From: an uncultured Oscillospiraceae bacterium
Lineage (GTDB): Bacteria; Bacillota; Clostridia; Oscillospirales; Acutalibacteraceae
Direction of reading: 5' to 3'
NCBI GenBank assembly: GCA_958366985.1
Contig: CATXDC010000009.1
Span: 1-64,000, forward strand
DNA: 64,000 nucleotides
Shown: piece after piece, positions 7,824 through 15,808 of the stretch
Layout of the letters: the number at the start of each line of letters is the position of its first letter
How positions within the stretch are numbered: the first letter of the stretch is position 1
Position numbers and translations under genes: made by a program
Notes under the pieces: generated by a model
What the model was told of the DNA's origin: nothing
Database searches by the model: none
What the model saw: the letters and a program-made list of their open reading frames with translations, nothing else

Positions 7824-8861
7824 ATGCTTAACTTAAAAAAGCCTTCAAAACTTTGTCCCGGCGACAAAGTAGCTCTTGTAAGCCTCTCATGGGGTGCTGC
7901 GGGAAATGAAGATTTAAACTGGAGATACAGGCAGGGAAAAGAAAGAATAGAAAAGCTTTTAGGAGTTAAAGCTTTGGAAATGCCCAACACCTTAAAAGAC
8001 GCTGACTATCTTTATAAACATCCTGAAAAACGTGCAGAAGATTTAATGGAAGCTTTTTCCGATAAAACCATAAAAGGAATAATCTCCTGCATCGGCGGTG
8101 AAGAGACAATCAGACTTATTCCGTATATTGACTATAATGTGATTTCATCAAATCCAAAAATATTCATGGGTTATTCCGACACAACTGTTAATCATTTCAT
8201 GTGCTTAAAGGCAGGAATTTCATCGTTCTACGGACCCTCAGCGCTGTCAGATTTTTCCGAAAATGTGGAAGTACCCGCATATACAGTTAACTGTGTAAAA
8301 CAGACACTTTTCAGCAGTGACCCAATAGGCAAAATCGAACCCTGTAACTTATTTACCGAAGAATCTTTGGACTGGGATGAAAGCAAAAAAGATAAAAAGC
8401 GTACCTTTCTGCAAAACAGCGGATATGAGCTTTTACAGGGAAGCGGAACCGTAAAGGGAAGACTTATAGGCGGATGCGTTGAAGCAATGTCACAAATAAG
8501 AGGCACCGAGCTTTTTCCTCCAGCAGATACATTTGAAAACACCATTTTCTTTCTGGAAACCAGCGAAGATCCTCCACCTCCTTGGGATATTGAAAAAGAG
8601 CTTCGCTCTTACGGTGCAATGGGCATATTAAGTAAAATTTCAGCGTTATTCTTTGGCAGACCACGTGGCAAAAACAATTACGAGGAATATAAAAAATCAA
8701 TTATAATGGTTATGAAAGAATACGGGTGCAGTAAGGTTCCTGTTCTCTATAACGGCAGCTTCGGCCACAACGCACCTAAAGCGGTGCTTCCTTACGGAGC
8801 AATGGCTGAAATAAACTGTGAAAACAAAAGCTTTTCAATTATTGAAAGTGCAGTTTTATAA
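7824..8861 (+). CDS. Peptidase S66 LD-carboxypeptidase / MccF-like protein
   Basis: 345 aa of the S66 family, which includes LD-carboxypeptidases acting on tetrapeptides of peptidoglycan and MccF enzymes that inactivate microcin C-type toxins. The nucleophile Ser is in FMGYSDTTVNHF near residue 115. SCIGGEETIRLIPYID near residue 90 is the typical strand-turn before it, and GRLIGGC appears later. The Glu/His pair of the Ser-His-Glu triad is expected in the C-terminal half (FFLETSED, SFGHNAP). No signal peptide is seen, which fits cytoplasmic peptide recycling or self-immunity better than wall remodelling. The start follows AAAGAGG. It has its own unit after the hydrogenase terminator. Confidence 0.85.
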   Translation: MLNLKKPSKLCPGDKVALVSLSWGAAGNEDLNWRYRQGKERIEKLLGVKALEMPNTLKDADYLYKHPEKRAEDLMEAFSDKTIKGIISCIGGEETIRLIPYIDYNVISSNPKIFMGYSDTTVNHFMCLKAGISSFYGPSALSDFSENVEVPAYTVNCVKQTLFSSDPIGKIEPCNLFTEESLDWDESKKDKKRTFLQNSGYELLQGSGTVKGRLIGGCVEAMSQIRGTELFPPADTFENTIFFLETSEDPPPPWDIEKELRSYGAMGILSKISALFFGRPRGKNNYEEYKKSIIMVMKEYGCSKVPVLYNGSFGHNAPKAVLPYGAMAEINCENKSFSIIESAVL

Positions 8862-8942
8862 AATTATCCCTCCGTTTTTCTTCACTTATATGCTTTACCG
8901 GCATATTATAAAAGTGTGAATGAATTTAACGGGGGGATTTTT

Positions 8943-10052
8943 TTGAGTGATAAGAATATAACATTTTTTCTCGGTGCAAATACACCAAAAGGTTTTGTAA
9001 GTGAATTTTCCCAGCTTTATAATCCCTTTGACTCCTGGAGCATGTACATACTCAAAGGTGGACCGGGAACAGGTAAATCGGGAATAATGAGAAGAGTAGC
9101 CGCAAAGGCTGATGAGCTTGGTTTATATCACGAAAACATCATTTGTTCCTCAGACCCCGATTCCTTTGACGCAGTGATAATACCTGAGATAAAATTTGCA
9201 ATTGCCGACGGAACCTCACCTCATACAATCGAGCCGAAATTCCCTGGCGCAGTTGAGGAGATTGTAAACCTGGGAGATTGCTGGAACGGCGAAATGCTCA
9301 GGGCGAGAGCTGATAAAATCAGAGAAGCCACCCTCACTTGCAGCGAACTTCATCGGCGCAGCGTAAGATTTTTAAACGCTGCCGCATCTCTTCAAAATGA
9401 CACTGTAAGGCTTTTGCAGAACTCAGCAGACAAGGGAAAAATAGAAAATTACGCTGCACGGTTTGCCGCAAGAGAATTTGGCAGTCCCAAGGGAAGAATC
9501 GGAACTGAAAAGCGGCGCTATTTATCAGCACCTACTCCAAAGGGAATATTCACCTGCTTTGAAACTGTTGAAGCCCTTGCGGAAAAGATAGTTGTCATAG
9601 ACGACCCCTACTGTGCCGTTTCTCCAATGCTTCTCGAAATTCTCCGCAGCCGTGCCATTTCCCTGGGATTTGACGTTATAACCTGTCTCAATCCCTTTTC
9701 CGGGGAAAACGAGATTGTTCATCTCATTATTCCCGAAAAAAATCTTGCTGTTTTCACTTCTACTCCATGGCATCAAAGCGCCTTTACACCCTATCGCCGC
9801 ATAAATGTAAAGCGCTTTTTGCAGACAGACGAAATTGCAAGATACAGAGGCAGAATTTCTTTTAATTCAAAAGCTTCAGCAGAACTTCTGGGAGAAGCAG
9901 TAACAATTCTTGCAACTACAAAAAAAGCCCATGACCTTTTGGAAAGCTACTATGTTCCCGCCATGAACTTCGGAAAAATTGACAGGAAGGCTGACGCAAT
10001 AATCAGAGCTCTAAATCTCAGAGCCGCCATGCACTTTTCCGGGGAAAACTGA
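8943..10052 (+). CDS. P-loop ATPase of the PRK06851 type
   Basis: 369 aa starting at TTG 8943, which sits 6 bases after GGGGGG. The longer GTG start at 8916 has no ribosome site. The Walker A motif GGPGTGKSG lies about 40 residues in. A second domain with a conserved-looking LSAPTPKG segment follows near residue 195. The pattern matches a widespread clostridial/bacillar family annotated only as ATPase or nucleotide-kinase-like, with tandem P-loop-like halves. I cannot name a substrate. It is probably cytoplasmic. Confidence 0.7.
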   Translation: MSDKNITFFLGANTPKGFVSEFSQLYNPFDSWSMYILKGGPGTGKSGIMRRVAAKADELGLYHENIICSSDPDSFDAVIIPEIKFAIADGTSPHTIEPKFPGAVEEIVNLGDCWNGEMLRARADKIREATLTCSELHRRSVRFLNAAASLQNDTVRLLQNSADKGKIENYAARFAAREFGSPKGRIGTEKRRYLSAPTPKGIFTCFETVEALAEKIVVIDDPYCAVSPMLLEILRSRAISLGFDVITCLNPFSGENEIVHLIIPEKNLAVFTSTPWHQSAFTPYRRINVKRFLQTDEIARYRGRISFNSKASAELLGEAVTILATTKKAHDLLESYYVPAMNFGKIDRKADAIIRALNLRAAMHFSGEN

Positions 10053-10070
10053 AAATAATATAAAAAAACA

Positions 10071-10106
10071 AAATCCGTCTTCGGCTTCTCACTGAGGACG
10101 GATTTT
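10071..10106. terminator. Bidirectional terminator
   Basis: AAATCCGTC (10071-10079) pairs with GACGGATTT (10097-10105), with A/T runs outside both arms. It lies between the convergent ATPase and M28 peptidase genes and can serve both. Confidence 0.8.
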
Positions 10107-10120
10107 TGTATTACTTCTTT

Positions 10121-11461
10121 TTATTTTTTCTGAGGTCCGTTGAAACCTTTTTCCTGCTGGAATGCGCTTATCTTGTCGATAACACCGAGAACAACCTCAA
10201 AGCCGTCGCCGACAGTTTCAGCGTCAAACCGCTCAGCTTTATCAAGCCATGTGTGATAGTAATAAGTGAGCATGGGATTCTGTGCCGCAAAGGTTACAGA
10301 TTTGACTCCTGCCTTTGTCATGGGTGTACTGTCGCAGCCGCCGACAGGATTGTGAATGCATCCGTTTGTCTTACTTACAATACCCATTTCATTAAATGTA
10401 TCCTTGAACATCTTCTCAAGGTCTGTATCAAAGCGGCAGAACTGCCAGTCATCCTTGATAACAACCTCAAAATACTCTTTATCTGCAACGGAGTCAATGT
10501 TGATATTCCAGCAATTTTTGAGCATATCGTCATCTCTGTGCTCACGGGCAAATGCCATTGATCCTCTCAGACCTGCCTCTTCAGCGCCGCAGTTAAGGTC
10601 AATTATACGGCATTTGGGAGGCATCTTATCGGGATTTTCTTTAAAGTACTTGATAACCTCATAGCTGAGTGCACAGCCTGTTGCGTTATCCATTGCACCC
10701 TTTGAAGCATTGCGGGGATTAGGATCAGCCCACATAATAAGGAAGCAGCTTCCCAGTGCTGTTACAGCAGGAAGGAAAAGCAAAGCCTGATTAAGCATAC
10801 GGAATTTGCTTGAAAACTCCATAATATCATAAGCCCATGCCTGATTAAACATTGCACTGCCATAAATAACAGCCATAAATACGCAGATCGCTGTAAGCAG
10901 GAAGAAGCAAACAGCGCCAAAGCCTACTTTACCATATGTAGTAACAAGTGCAAAAGCGGGTTTGTCCTTGTGCCAGCCGCCATGAGCTGAATGTTTCCAG
11001 TTCCAGCTTGTATCTGTATGACCGGAAAGGATGATTGTATAATCATATTTTCCGTCAGGCGGTGTGAGTTCGCCGTAAGTGTTCTGTGAAAGTTCCTGTT
11101 TAAAGAACATATCGAACCATGTCTTATAAAGGAAAACGCTGAAAACAAGCCATACAAGACAAGCTACTGTACCTATTGCAAGAAGGAACCAAAGCTGCCA
11201 TATTGCAAGCGCCGGATAAATCAGGAGACTTACAATAAGTCCCACCCAACCGGCATAGGGAATACCGCCGATTGAAGAGCGTGGAGATACCTCAAACTCC
11301 TCAGTAACGGGAGTTATTCCGATTTCTCTGAGCTTTTCGCCCATATAGTGAGCATATTTTTTCTCACCATCGGAACCCGGCAGTCTGGAGCCGATAACCT
11401 GCGAAGCATGCTTAACTATGTCGTAGGCTTCTTGTGCATATTTTCTGTTTTCGTCTTTCAT
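10121..11461 (-). CDS. M28-family zinc peptidase with internal membrane segments
   Basis: 446 aa of the aminopeptidase Y/transferrin-receptor-like M28 fold. The zinc motifs are visible: SGHTDTSWNW near 150, the bridging Asp in GAMDNATG, the catalytic Glu pair in CGAEEAGLRGS, the later CDSTPM, and the last His in YYYHTWLDK. Hydrophobic stretches at about 80-120 and 195-260 interrupt the fold, so the enzyme is probably membrane-embedded; sequence alone does not say which face the active site is on. The start follows GGCGGTGAT. The next minus-strand gene upstream ends about 140 bases away and seems to be a separate unit. Substrate unknown. Confidence 0.8.
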   Translation of the reverse strand: MKDENRKYAQEAYDIVKHASQVIGSRLPGSDGEKKYAHYMGEKLREIGITPVTEEFEVSPRSSIGGIPYAGWVGLIVSLLIYPALAIWQLWFLLAIGTVACLVWLVFSVFLYKTWFDMFFKQELSQNTYGELTPPDGKYDYTIILSGHTDTSWNWKHSAHGGWHKDKPAFALVTTYGKVGFGAVCFFLLTAICVFMAVIYGSAMFNQAWAYDIMEFSSKFRMLNQALLFLPAVTALGSCFLIMWADPNPRNASKGAMDNATGCALSYEVIKYFKENPDKMPPKCRIIDLNCGAEEAGLRGSMAFAREHRDDDMLKNCWNINIDSVADKEYFEVVIKDDWQFCRFDTDLEKMFKDTFNEMGIVSKTNGCIHNPVGGCDSTPMTKAGVKSVTFAAQNPMLTYYYHTWLDKAERFDAETVGDGFEVVLGVIDKISAFQQEKGFNGPQKK

Positions 11462-11601
11462 TTCTTATAATCACCGCCATTAAAAATTTTAATAATAACT
11501 GATATTCATAACTATATCACAGGGCAAAACCTCTGTCAACGAAAGAGCAATAAAGCTTATATTTTTGTGTGTATTATATAAAATAGGCTATCTTTTTTTG
11601 C

Positions 11602-13152
11602 TCACCAGGAAATAACCTTTTGAAAAACTTCCTTACCAGTATCGTCCCATGCTTCCAAAGTATAATTGTTTTTAGTAAGAGTAAGTTTGCTTATTATGAA
11701 AGTTTCCCCTGAGTGTCCGCCGTCTATGTACACTTTCATACCATTATTTTCCAAAAATTCACAGGTATGGGTATGTCCGCTGATAATCTGACTTACATTA
11801 AGACGCTTAAGTTCATTGTAAGCGCTGGTACTTAAATCTTCTTCGATGCATATTTCATGAGAATGAACTAAAGCTATGGTCTTTTTATCCGTTTCGGGAA
11901 GAGTACCCAGCCACTTTACCATATCCTTCCTGTACTGGCCGTAATCTACCATTCCGCCGTATTCGGGATGACTGTCTTCTTTATCTTCACCGCTGTCAAG
12001 GGCTATAAAATTATAATCGCCGTACTGTGTCTCATAATAAAAGCTGTCAAGGCCAAGGTAATCAGGTAAATTGGCTGCCTCTTTTCCCCTTGTCTCATGG
12101 TTGCCTCGTACATATATTACAGGCATGGTTCCCTTTGAAATTTCACCGCCGAACTCCACTATGTATTTCTTTACTTCATCCTCAAACATAAGTCCCGGGG
12201 CCGGATCGCCTAAAAGAATAACGCCGTTATAATCGCCTGCATACTGCACAGCGTCATAGACTTTATCAAGATATGTATGCCAGTCGGAAACTGTAAGATA
12301 TTTCTGTTCTGAACCGGTAGGCGCATTGAATTCATAATAATCGGATACTACTTCCTTACCTGAACGTCCGCCATAGCTGAGTTCGTCAATAACTCTTCTT
12401 GAACCCACCCTGTAACTGTTTCCGTTAAGATGCTCTTTGGGTACCGTTACTGTATGAATTTTGCTGTTTCCGTTCTTTCTTCCGCCGTCCTGATCGTATA
12501 CAGTGTAATCTTCACCATTGTACTGATACTGAATATATCCCGTTCCTTTATCATTTGTGGAAAACACAACCGAATACTCTGAACCGTTATCTATAACCAT
12601 AGGATTAGATGTAATTTTATAGGGATAACAGGGATAAAGACTTAAAAATCCGCTGACAAGGACTCCCAAAACTGCTGCGCCGGAAATTATCCTCTGAGTA
12701 CGTTTGTTTTTGATTTGGGGCAGTACGAGAGCTAAAATGACAATAGCAAAAACTGCTGCCAGATACGGAATATCTTCTTTCAGGAATCGCATTGCCACAG
12801 GAATTGTTTCATAGCCCGAAATTATTGCATTGACAATAACATAGATAACAAAGAAAACTGTCGCACAAAGACAAATAATGTACGCCACAGAAAATCCTTT
12901 TTTCTCACTTATAGGCTTGCCATGGATACTAAGACCGTATGTCTTTATTACATACATGGCAGTTAAAGCCAGCGCATTTAAAATGGCTATCCATAATAAA
13001 AGCATGGAAAGTCCGCTGAATGTAGCGGTATCAATATAAACATGACTTACTCTGAAAGCATAATCCAGCACTGCTGCAACACCTGCAATCAATACCGCTG
13101 CCAGCATAACTGAGTTCTTCATAAAAAAATCTTTTAGTTTCAGATTTTTCAT
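11602..13152 (-). CDS. Membrane-anchored calcineurin-like metallophosphoesterase
   Basis: 516 aa. The N-terminal third has about five membrane helices (first near 13-30, last near 160-180). A fibronectin/Ig-like segment (about 185-285) as in purple acid phosphatases follows, then a calcineurin-like phosphatase domain. The metal motifs are VSDWHTYLD, LLGDPAPG, YVRGNHETRG, LVHSHE and ISGHTHTCE, so all five blocks are present. Topology suggests an extracellular catalytic domain. The start has GAGGGGCGG upstream and a consensus-like promoter of its own. A structured RNA candidate lies further upstream on the same strand. Confidence 0.85.
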   Translation of the reverse strand: MKNLKLKDFFMKNSVMLAAVLIAGVAAVLDYAFRVSHVYIDTATFSGLSMLLLWIAILNALALTAMYVIKTYGLSIHGKPISEKKGFSVAYIICLCATVFFVIYVIVNAIISGYETIPVAMRFLKEDIPYLAAVFAIVILALVLPQIKNKRTQRIISGAAVLGVLVSGFLSLYPCYPYKITSNPMVIDNGSEYSVVFSTNDKGTGYIQYQYNGEDYTVYDQDGGRKNGNSKIHTVTVPKEHLNGNSYRVGSRRVIDELSYGGRSGKEVVSDYYEFNAPTGSEQKYLTVSDWHTYLDKVYDAVQYAGDYNGVILLGDPAPGLMFEDEVKKYIVEFGGEISKGTMPVIYVRGNHETRGKEAANLPDYLGLDSFYYETQYGDYNFIALDSGEDKEDSHPEYGGMVDYGQYRKDMVKWLGTLPETDKKTIALVHSHEICIEEDLSTSAYNELKRLNVSQIISGHTHTCEFLENNGMKVYIDGGHSGETFIISKLTLTKNNYTLEAWDDTGKEVFQKVISW

Positions 13153-13189
13153 AAAATCCGCCCCTCATTGAATAATAAATTATTCAATA

Positions 13190-13218
13190 ATTATAAAATT
13201 CTTCGTTATGCAAGTCAA
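13190..13218 (-). promoter_or_regulatory. Sigma-A promoter of the membrane metallophosphoesterase
   Basis: On the minus strand TTGACT (complement of 13213-13218) is separated by exactly 17 bases from a perfect TATAAT (complement of 13190-13195). It lies about 40 bases before the start codon, downstream of the hairpin at 13251-13291. Confidence 0.75.
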
Positions 13219-13239
13219 TATAAAAAGCTATTTAAAAAG

Positions 13240-13400
13240 TATAATATAAAACACTGCAGCCGGACTGCCAAAGACAGCCCGGCCGCAATGTGAAGCTTTT
13301 TTGCGTTTAATACGCAGATGAATGATGAGAAGGGTGAAAGTGAGGAAATCCCTTCATACACTAGTAACGATTAAACAGCCGATTTTGTGACACAAAATTT
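13240..13400 (-). ncRNA. Candidate minus-strand structured RNA
   Basis: In minus-strand order there is a stem with 6-bp arms (13328-13354 region), a small GCGT-loop-ACGC stem (13303-13315), then a 19-bp hairpin (arms 13273-13291 and 13251-13269, 3-base loop) running into TTTTATATT. Four pairs of the long stem are G-U on the minus strand and would be A-C mismatches on the plus strand, so the minus strand is the transcribed one. The phosphoesterase has its own promoter downstream of this hairpin, so the RNA is probably a separate short transcript rather than its leader. No family recognised; the 5' end is uncertain. Confidence 0.5.
13382..13398. repeat. Perfect 17-base palindrome in the divergent region
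   Basis: ATTTTGTG-A-CACAAAAT, with 8-bp arms around one base. It lies near the predicted 5' end of the minus-strand RNA and about 110 bases before the DUF2804 promoter, so it may be an operator. No regulator can be named. Confidence 0.5.
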
Positions 13401-13543
13401 AAAAATTTTTTTAAAAAATTTTTTCGTGAAAATACACATGTGAATAAACGTTTATTTATGGATTTTTACGCTAAAAGAAACCGTGATTTATTGCATTAAC
13501 AGTTGTATAATAAAATTAAAGAAAAATGAAAGGGGAGAACAAA

Positions 13544-14566
13544 ATGAGAAATCATGAAGTTACAAAAAAACAGCTGCTCCTTAAAAGCGACGGTTCCTTG
13601 AGAGAGCCGGGATGGTCAAAACAGCTCGTACAGGAATATCGAAGAGAAGATATAAAAGCATCCAAGCTTAAAATCAAGGAATGGGACTATTACCTTGTTC
13701 TGAATAACGACTACGCTGTTGCTTTTACTGTTTCTGATGACGGATACATCGGTCTTCAGTCCGTTTCTCTGCTTAATTTCAAAGAGGGATGGGAACATAC
13801 TGAAACCATTTTAAACGTTCTCCCATTGGGTAAACTTCATATGCCCTCAACATCCGACAAAGGTGATGTTGAATACAAAGATAAAAGGCTTCATCTTAAA
13901 TATGAAAAAGCGGAAAGAACAAGAAGAATCATCTGTACCTTTAAAAACTTCTTTAAGGGCAAGGATTTTTCATGTGACATTACACTCAGCCAGCCTCCTA
14001 TGGATACAATGGTAATCGCTACACCGTGGAAAGAAAACAAGAAAGCCTTTTATTACAACCAGAAAATCAACTGTATGAGAACGTCGGGAAGCGCATTTTA
14101 TGACGGAAAAGAATACAAATTCAATCCGGAAACAGATTTCGGAACTCTCGACTGGGGCAGAGGCGTTTGGACATACGACAACCGCTGGTACTGGGGTTCC
14201 GGCAACGGAGTAGTTAACAGTAAAGCTTTCGGATTCAATATAGGTTACGGTTTCGGCGACACCTCCGCTGCAAGCGAAAATATGCTTTTCTATGACGGAA
14301 AGTGCCATAAGCTCGATGATATTACATTTAATATTCCCAAAGACAGCTATATGAAACCCTGGACATTCACTTCAAGCGACTCAAGATTTGAAACCCGTTT
14401 CGAGCCTGTTCTCGACAGAGCAGCAAAACTTTCGGCAGTAGTTGTGGAAAGTGATCAGCATCAGGTATTTGGCAAGATGAGCGGTAAAGCTATACTTGAT
14501 GACGGTACGGTATTGGAATTTAAAGACCTTATGTGCTTTGCCGAGGATGTACACAACAGGTACTAA
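13544..14566 (+). CDS. DUF2804 domain protein
   Basis: 340 aa, matching the DUF2804 family over its whole length: the acidic/aromatic block WGRGVWTYDNRWYWGSG near 205-225 and GFNIGYGFGDTSAASEN near 235-250 are its typical signatures. The fold is probably a beta-sandwich. No signal peptide or membrane segment is seen. Function unknown; some authors relate the family to lipocalin-like or carbohydrate-associated folds, which I cannot test. The start is ATG 13544, with AGGGGAG 6 bases upstream; the ATG at 13526 precedes that site and is disfavoured. A TATAAT at 13506-13511 may be its -10 box. Confidence 0.85.
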   Translation: MRNHEVTKKQLLLKSDGSLREPGWSKQLVQEYRREDIKASKLKIKEWDYYLVLNNDYAVAFTVSDDGYIGLQSVSLLNFKEGWEHTETILNVLPLGKLHMPSTSDKGDVEYKDKRLHLKYEKAERTRRIICTFKNFFKGKDFSCDITLSQPPMDTMVIATPWKENKKAFYYNQKINCMRTSGSAFYDGKEYKFNPETDFGTLDWGRGVWTYDNRWYWGSGNGVVNSKAFGFNIGYGFGDTSAASENMLFYDGKCHKLDDITFNIPKDSYMKPWTFTSSDSRFETRFEPVLDRAAKLSAVVVESDQHQVFGKMSGKAILDDGTVLEFKDLMCFAEDVHNRY

Positions 14567-14637
14567 TTTAAAATGCACATATATACTTTATATTAATGTA
14601 TACATACTTATAACTTAAACTTTTTCAAGCAAACACA

Positions 14638-14674
14638 TAACCCCTTGCAGAATATTCTGCAAGGGGTTACTTTT
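14638..14674. terminator. Bidirectional terminator
   Basis: A 32-base perfect palindrome (14638-14669) followed by TTTTA on the plus strand. It separates convergent DUF2804 and prmA genes. Confidence 0.8.
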
Positions 14675-14702
14675 ATGAGACAATGAAATTCCGTATTTAC
14701 TT

Positions 14703-15629
14703 TCAGTCAGCCTTTTTGCAAACAAAGCAAAGCCAGCCGCTGTCCTCATGTCTTTCTATTACTTTAAAATTATTCTTTTCAAAGGCTTCGAGAACTTCTT
14801 TTTCTCTTGTATCTATTATTCCGGAAGTAATGAACGCTCCGTCATCTTTTAGGAATTCTCCCACCTGTGAGGAAAACATGATTATTATATCAGCCACTAT
14901 ATTTGCGGCGATAACGTCAAATTTTCCCGTAATTTTATCTGTAAGGTCTCCGTGGAAGACCTTATATCTCGGCTCTTCAAAACCGTTTACTTTTCCGTTT
15001 TCTATGGCTGTTTTTACAGCAAGGCTGTCAATATCCACAGCCTGAGCACTTTTTGCACCCAAAAGCAGCGCTGCAATTGAAAGAATACCGCTGCCGCAGC
15101 CTACATCAAGAAGCTCTGTCTCTTCGGTAATGTAATTTTCAAGAGTTTCAAGGCATAATCTCGTAGTGTGATGTCCACCGGTTCCGAAAGCAAGGCCGGG
15201 TTCAATATCAAGCACTGTTCTGCCCTGAGGGTCATAATCCCTTTCCCAAAGGGGACGTATAAGAAGCTTCTTTCCTATTGGAAGAGGTTTAAAGTACTCC
15301 TTCCAGTTATTTTCCCAATCCTCATTTTTGCACATTTTAAGAGAGATTGTGTTATCAATTCCGCCCTCTTTAAGCCTCTCACTGATAAAAGCCGATGCCT
15401 CTGCCGGATGTTCCGTGGGCGGAATGTAAAGATGAATTATACCCTTTGATCTGTCTTTTTTAAGAAGCTCTTCATCTATAAGATCTATATGGGCAATTTC
15501 CCATGCATCCTGCTCAAGATTTCTGTAATCTTCAATATAAATGCCGTAAGGCACTACCATCTGACAAATTGCCTCTGCAGTTTCAATATGTTCAGCGGGG
15601 ATTTCTACCATAACTTCGGTCCAGTCCAT
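14703..15629 (-). CDS. prmA: Ribosomal protein L11 methyltransferase
   Basis: 308-aa class I SAM-dependent methyltransferase that trimethylates ribosomal protein L11. The N-terminal L11-recognition domain begins MDWTEVMVEIP. The linker ending in PLWERDYDPQGRTVLDIEPGLAFGTGGHHTT is typical of PrmA. The SAM-binding motif I is LLDVGCGSGILSIAA near 175, and the catalytic-region NIVADI motif is present. Start 15629 follows AGGAGG; the longer reading to 15674 would overlap that site. It is often next to dnaJ or an RNA methyltransferase in Firmicutes, but here it stands alone. Confidence 0.93.
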   Translation of the reverse strand: MDWTEVMVEIPAEHIETAEAICQMVVPYGIYIEDYRNLEQDAWEIAHIDLIDEELLKKDRSKGIIHLYIPPTEHPAEASAFISERLKEGGIDNTISLKMCKNEDWENNWKEYFKPLPIGKKLLIRPLWERDYDPQGRTVLDIEPGLAFGTGGHHTTRLCLETLENYITEETELLDVGCGSGILSIAALLLGAKSAQAVDIDSLAVKTAIENGKVNGFEEPRYKVFHGDLTDKITGKFDVIAANIVADIIIMFSSQVGEFLKDDGAFITSGIIDTREKEVLEAFEKNNFKVIERHEDSGWLCFVCKKAD

Positions 15630-15808
15630 GTTAAACCTCCTGAAAAACGTTTTGTGATAAACATTATAAGGCAATATACATAAATAATCAACACATCGTT
15701 TGTGTTAAAAGTAGAAAAAAAGTGTAAAAAATGACAAAACTTTGAATATTGTAAATTTTTATGTTAAAATGCCTTTCATGTGATTAAAAAGAAGAAAGGA
15801 TGTTAACT

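Noticed and set aside
8881..8942. Terminator between the S66 peptidase and the P-loop ATPase
   Set aside because: Only a weak 5-base A/T-interrupted stem (TGCTTTACCGGCA region) without a convincing T-run could be drawn, so it is not called.
13321..13380. Possible group II intron or rRNA fragment
   Set aside because: The GAAGGG-type stem and purine-rich stretch looked faintly intron-like, but there is no domain V, no maturase and no boundary. The wobble pattern favours a minus-strand RNA instead.
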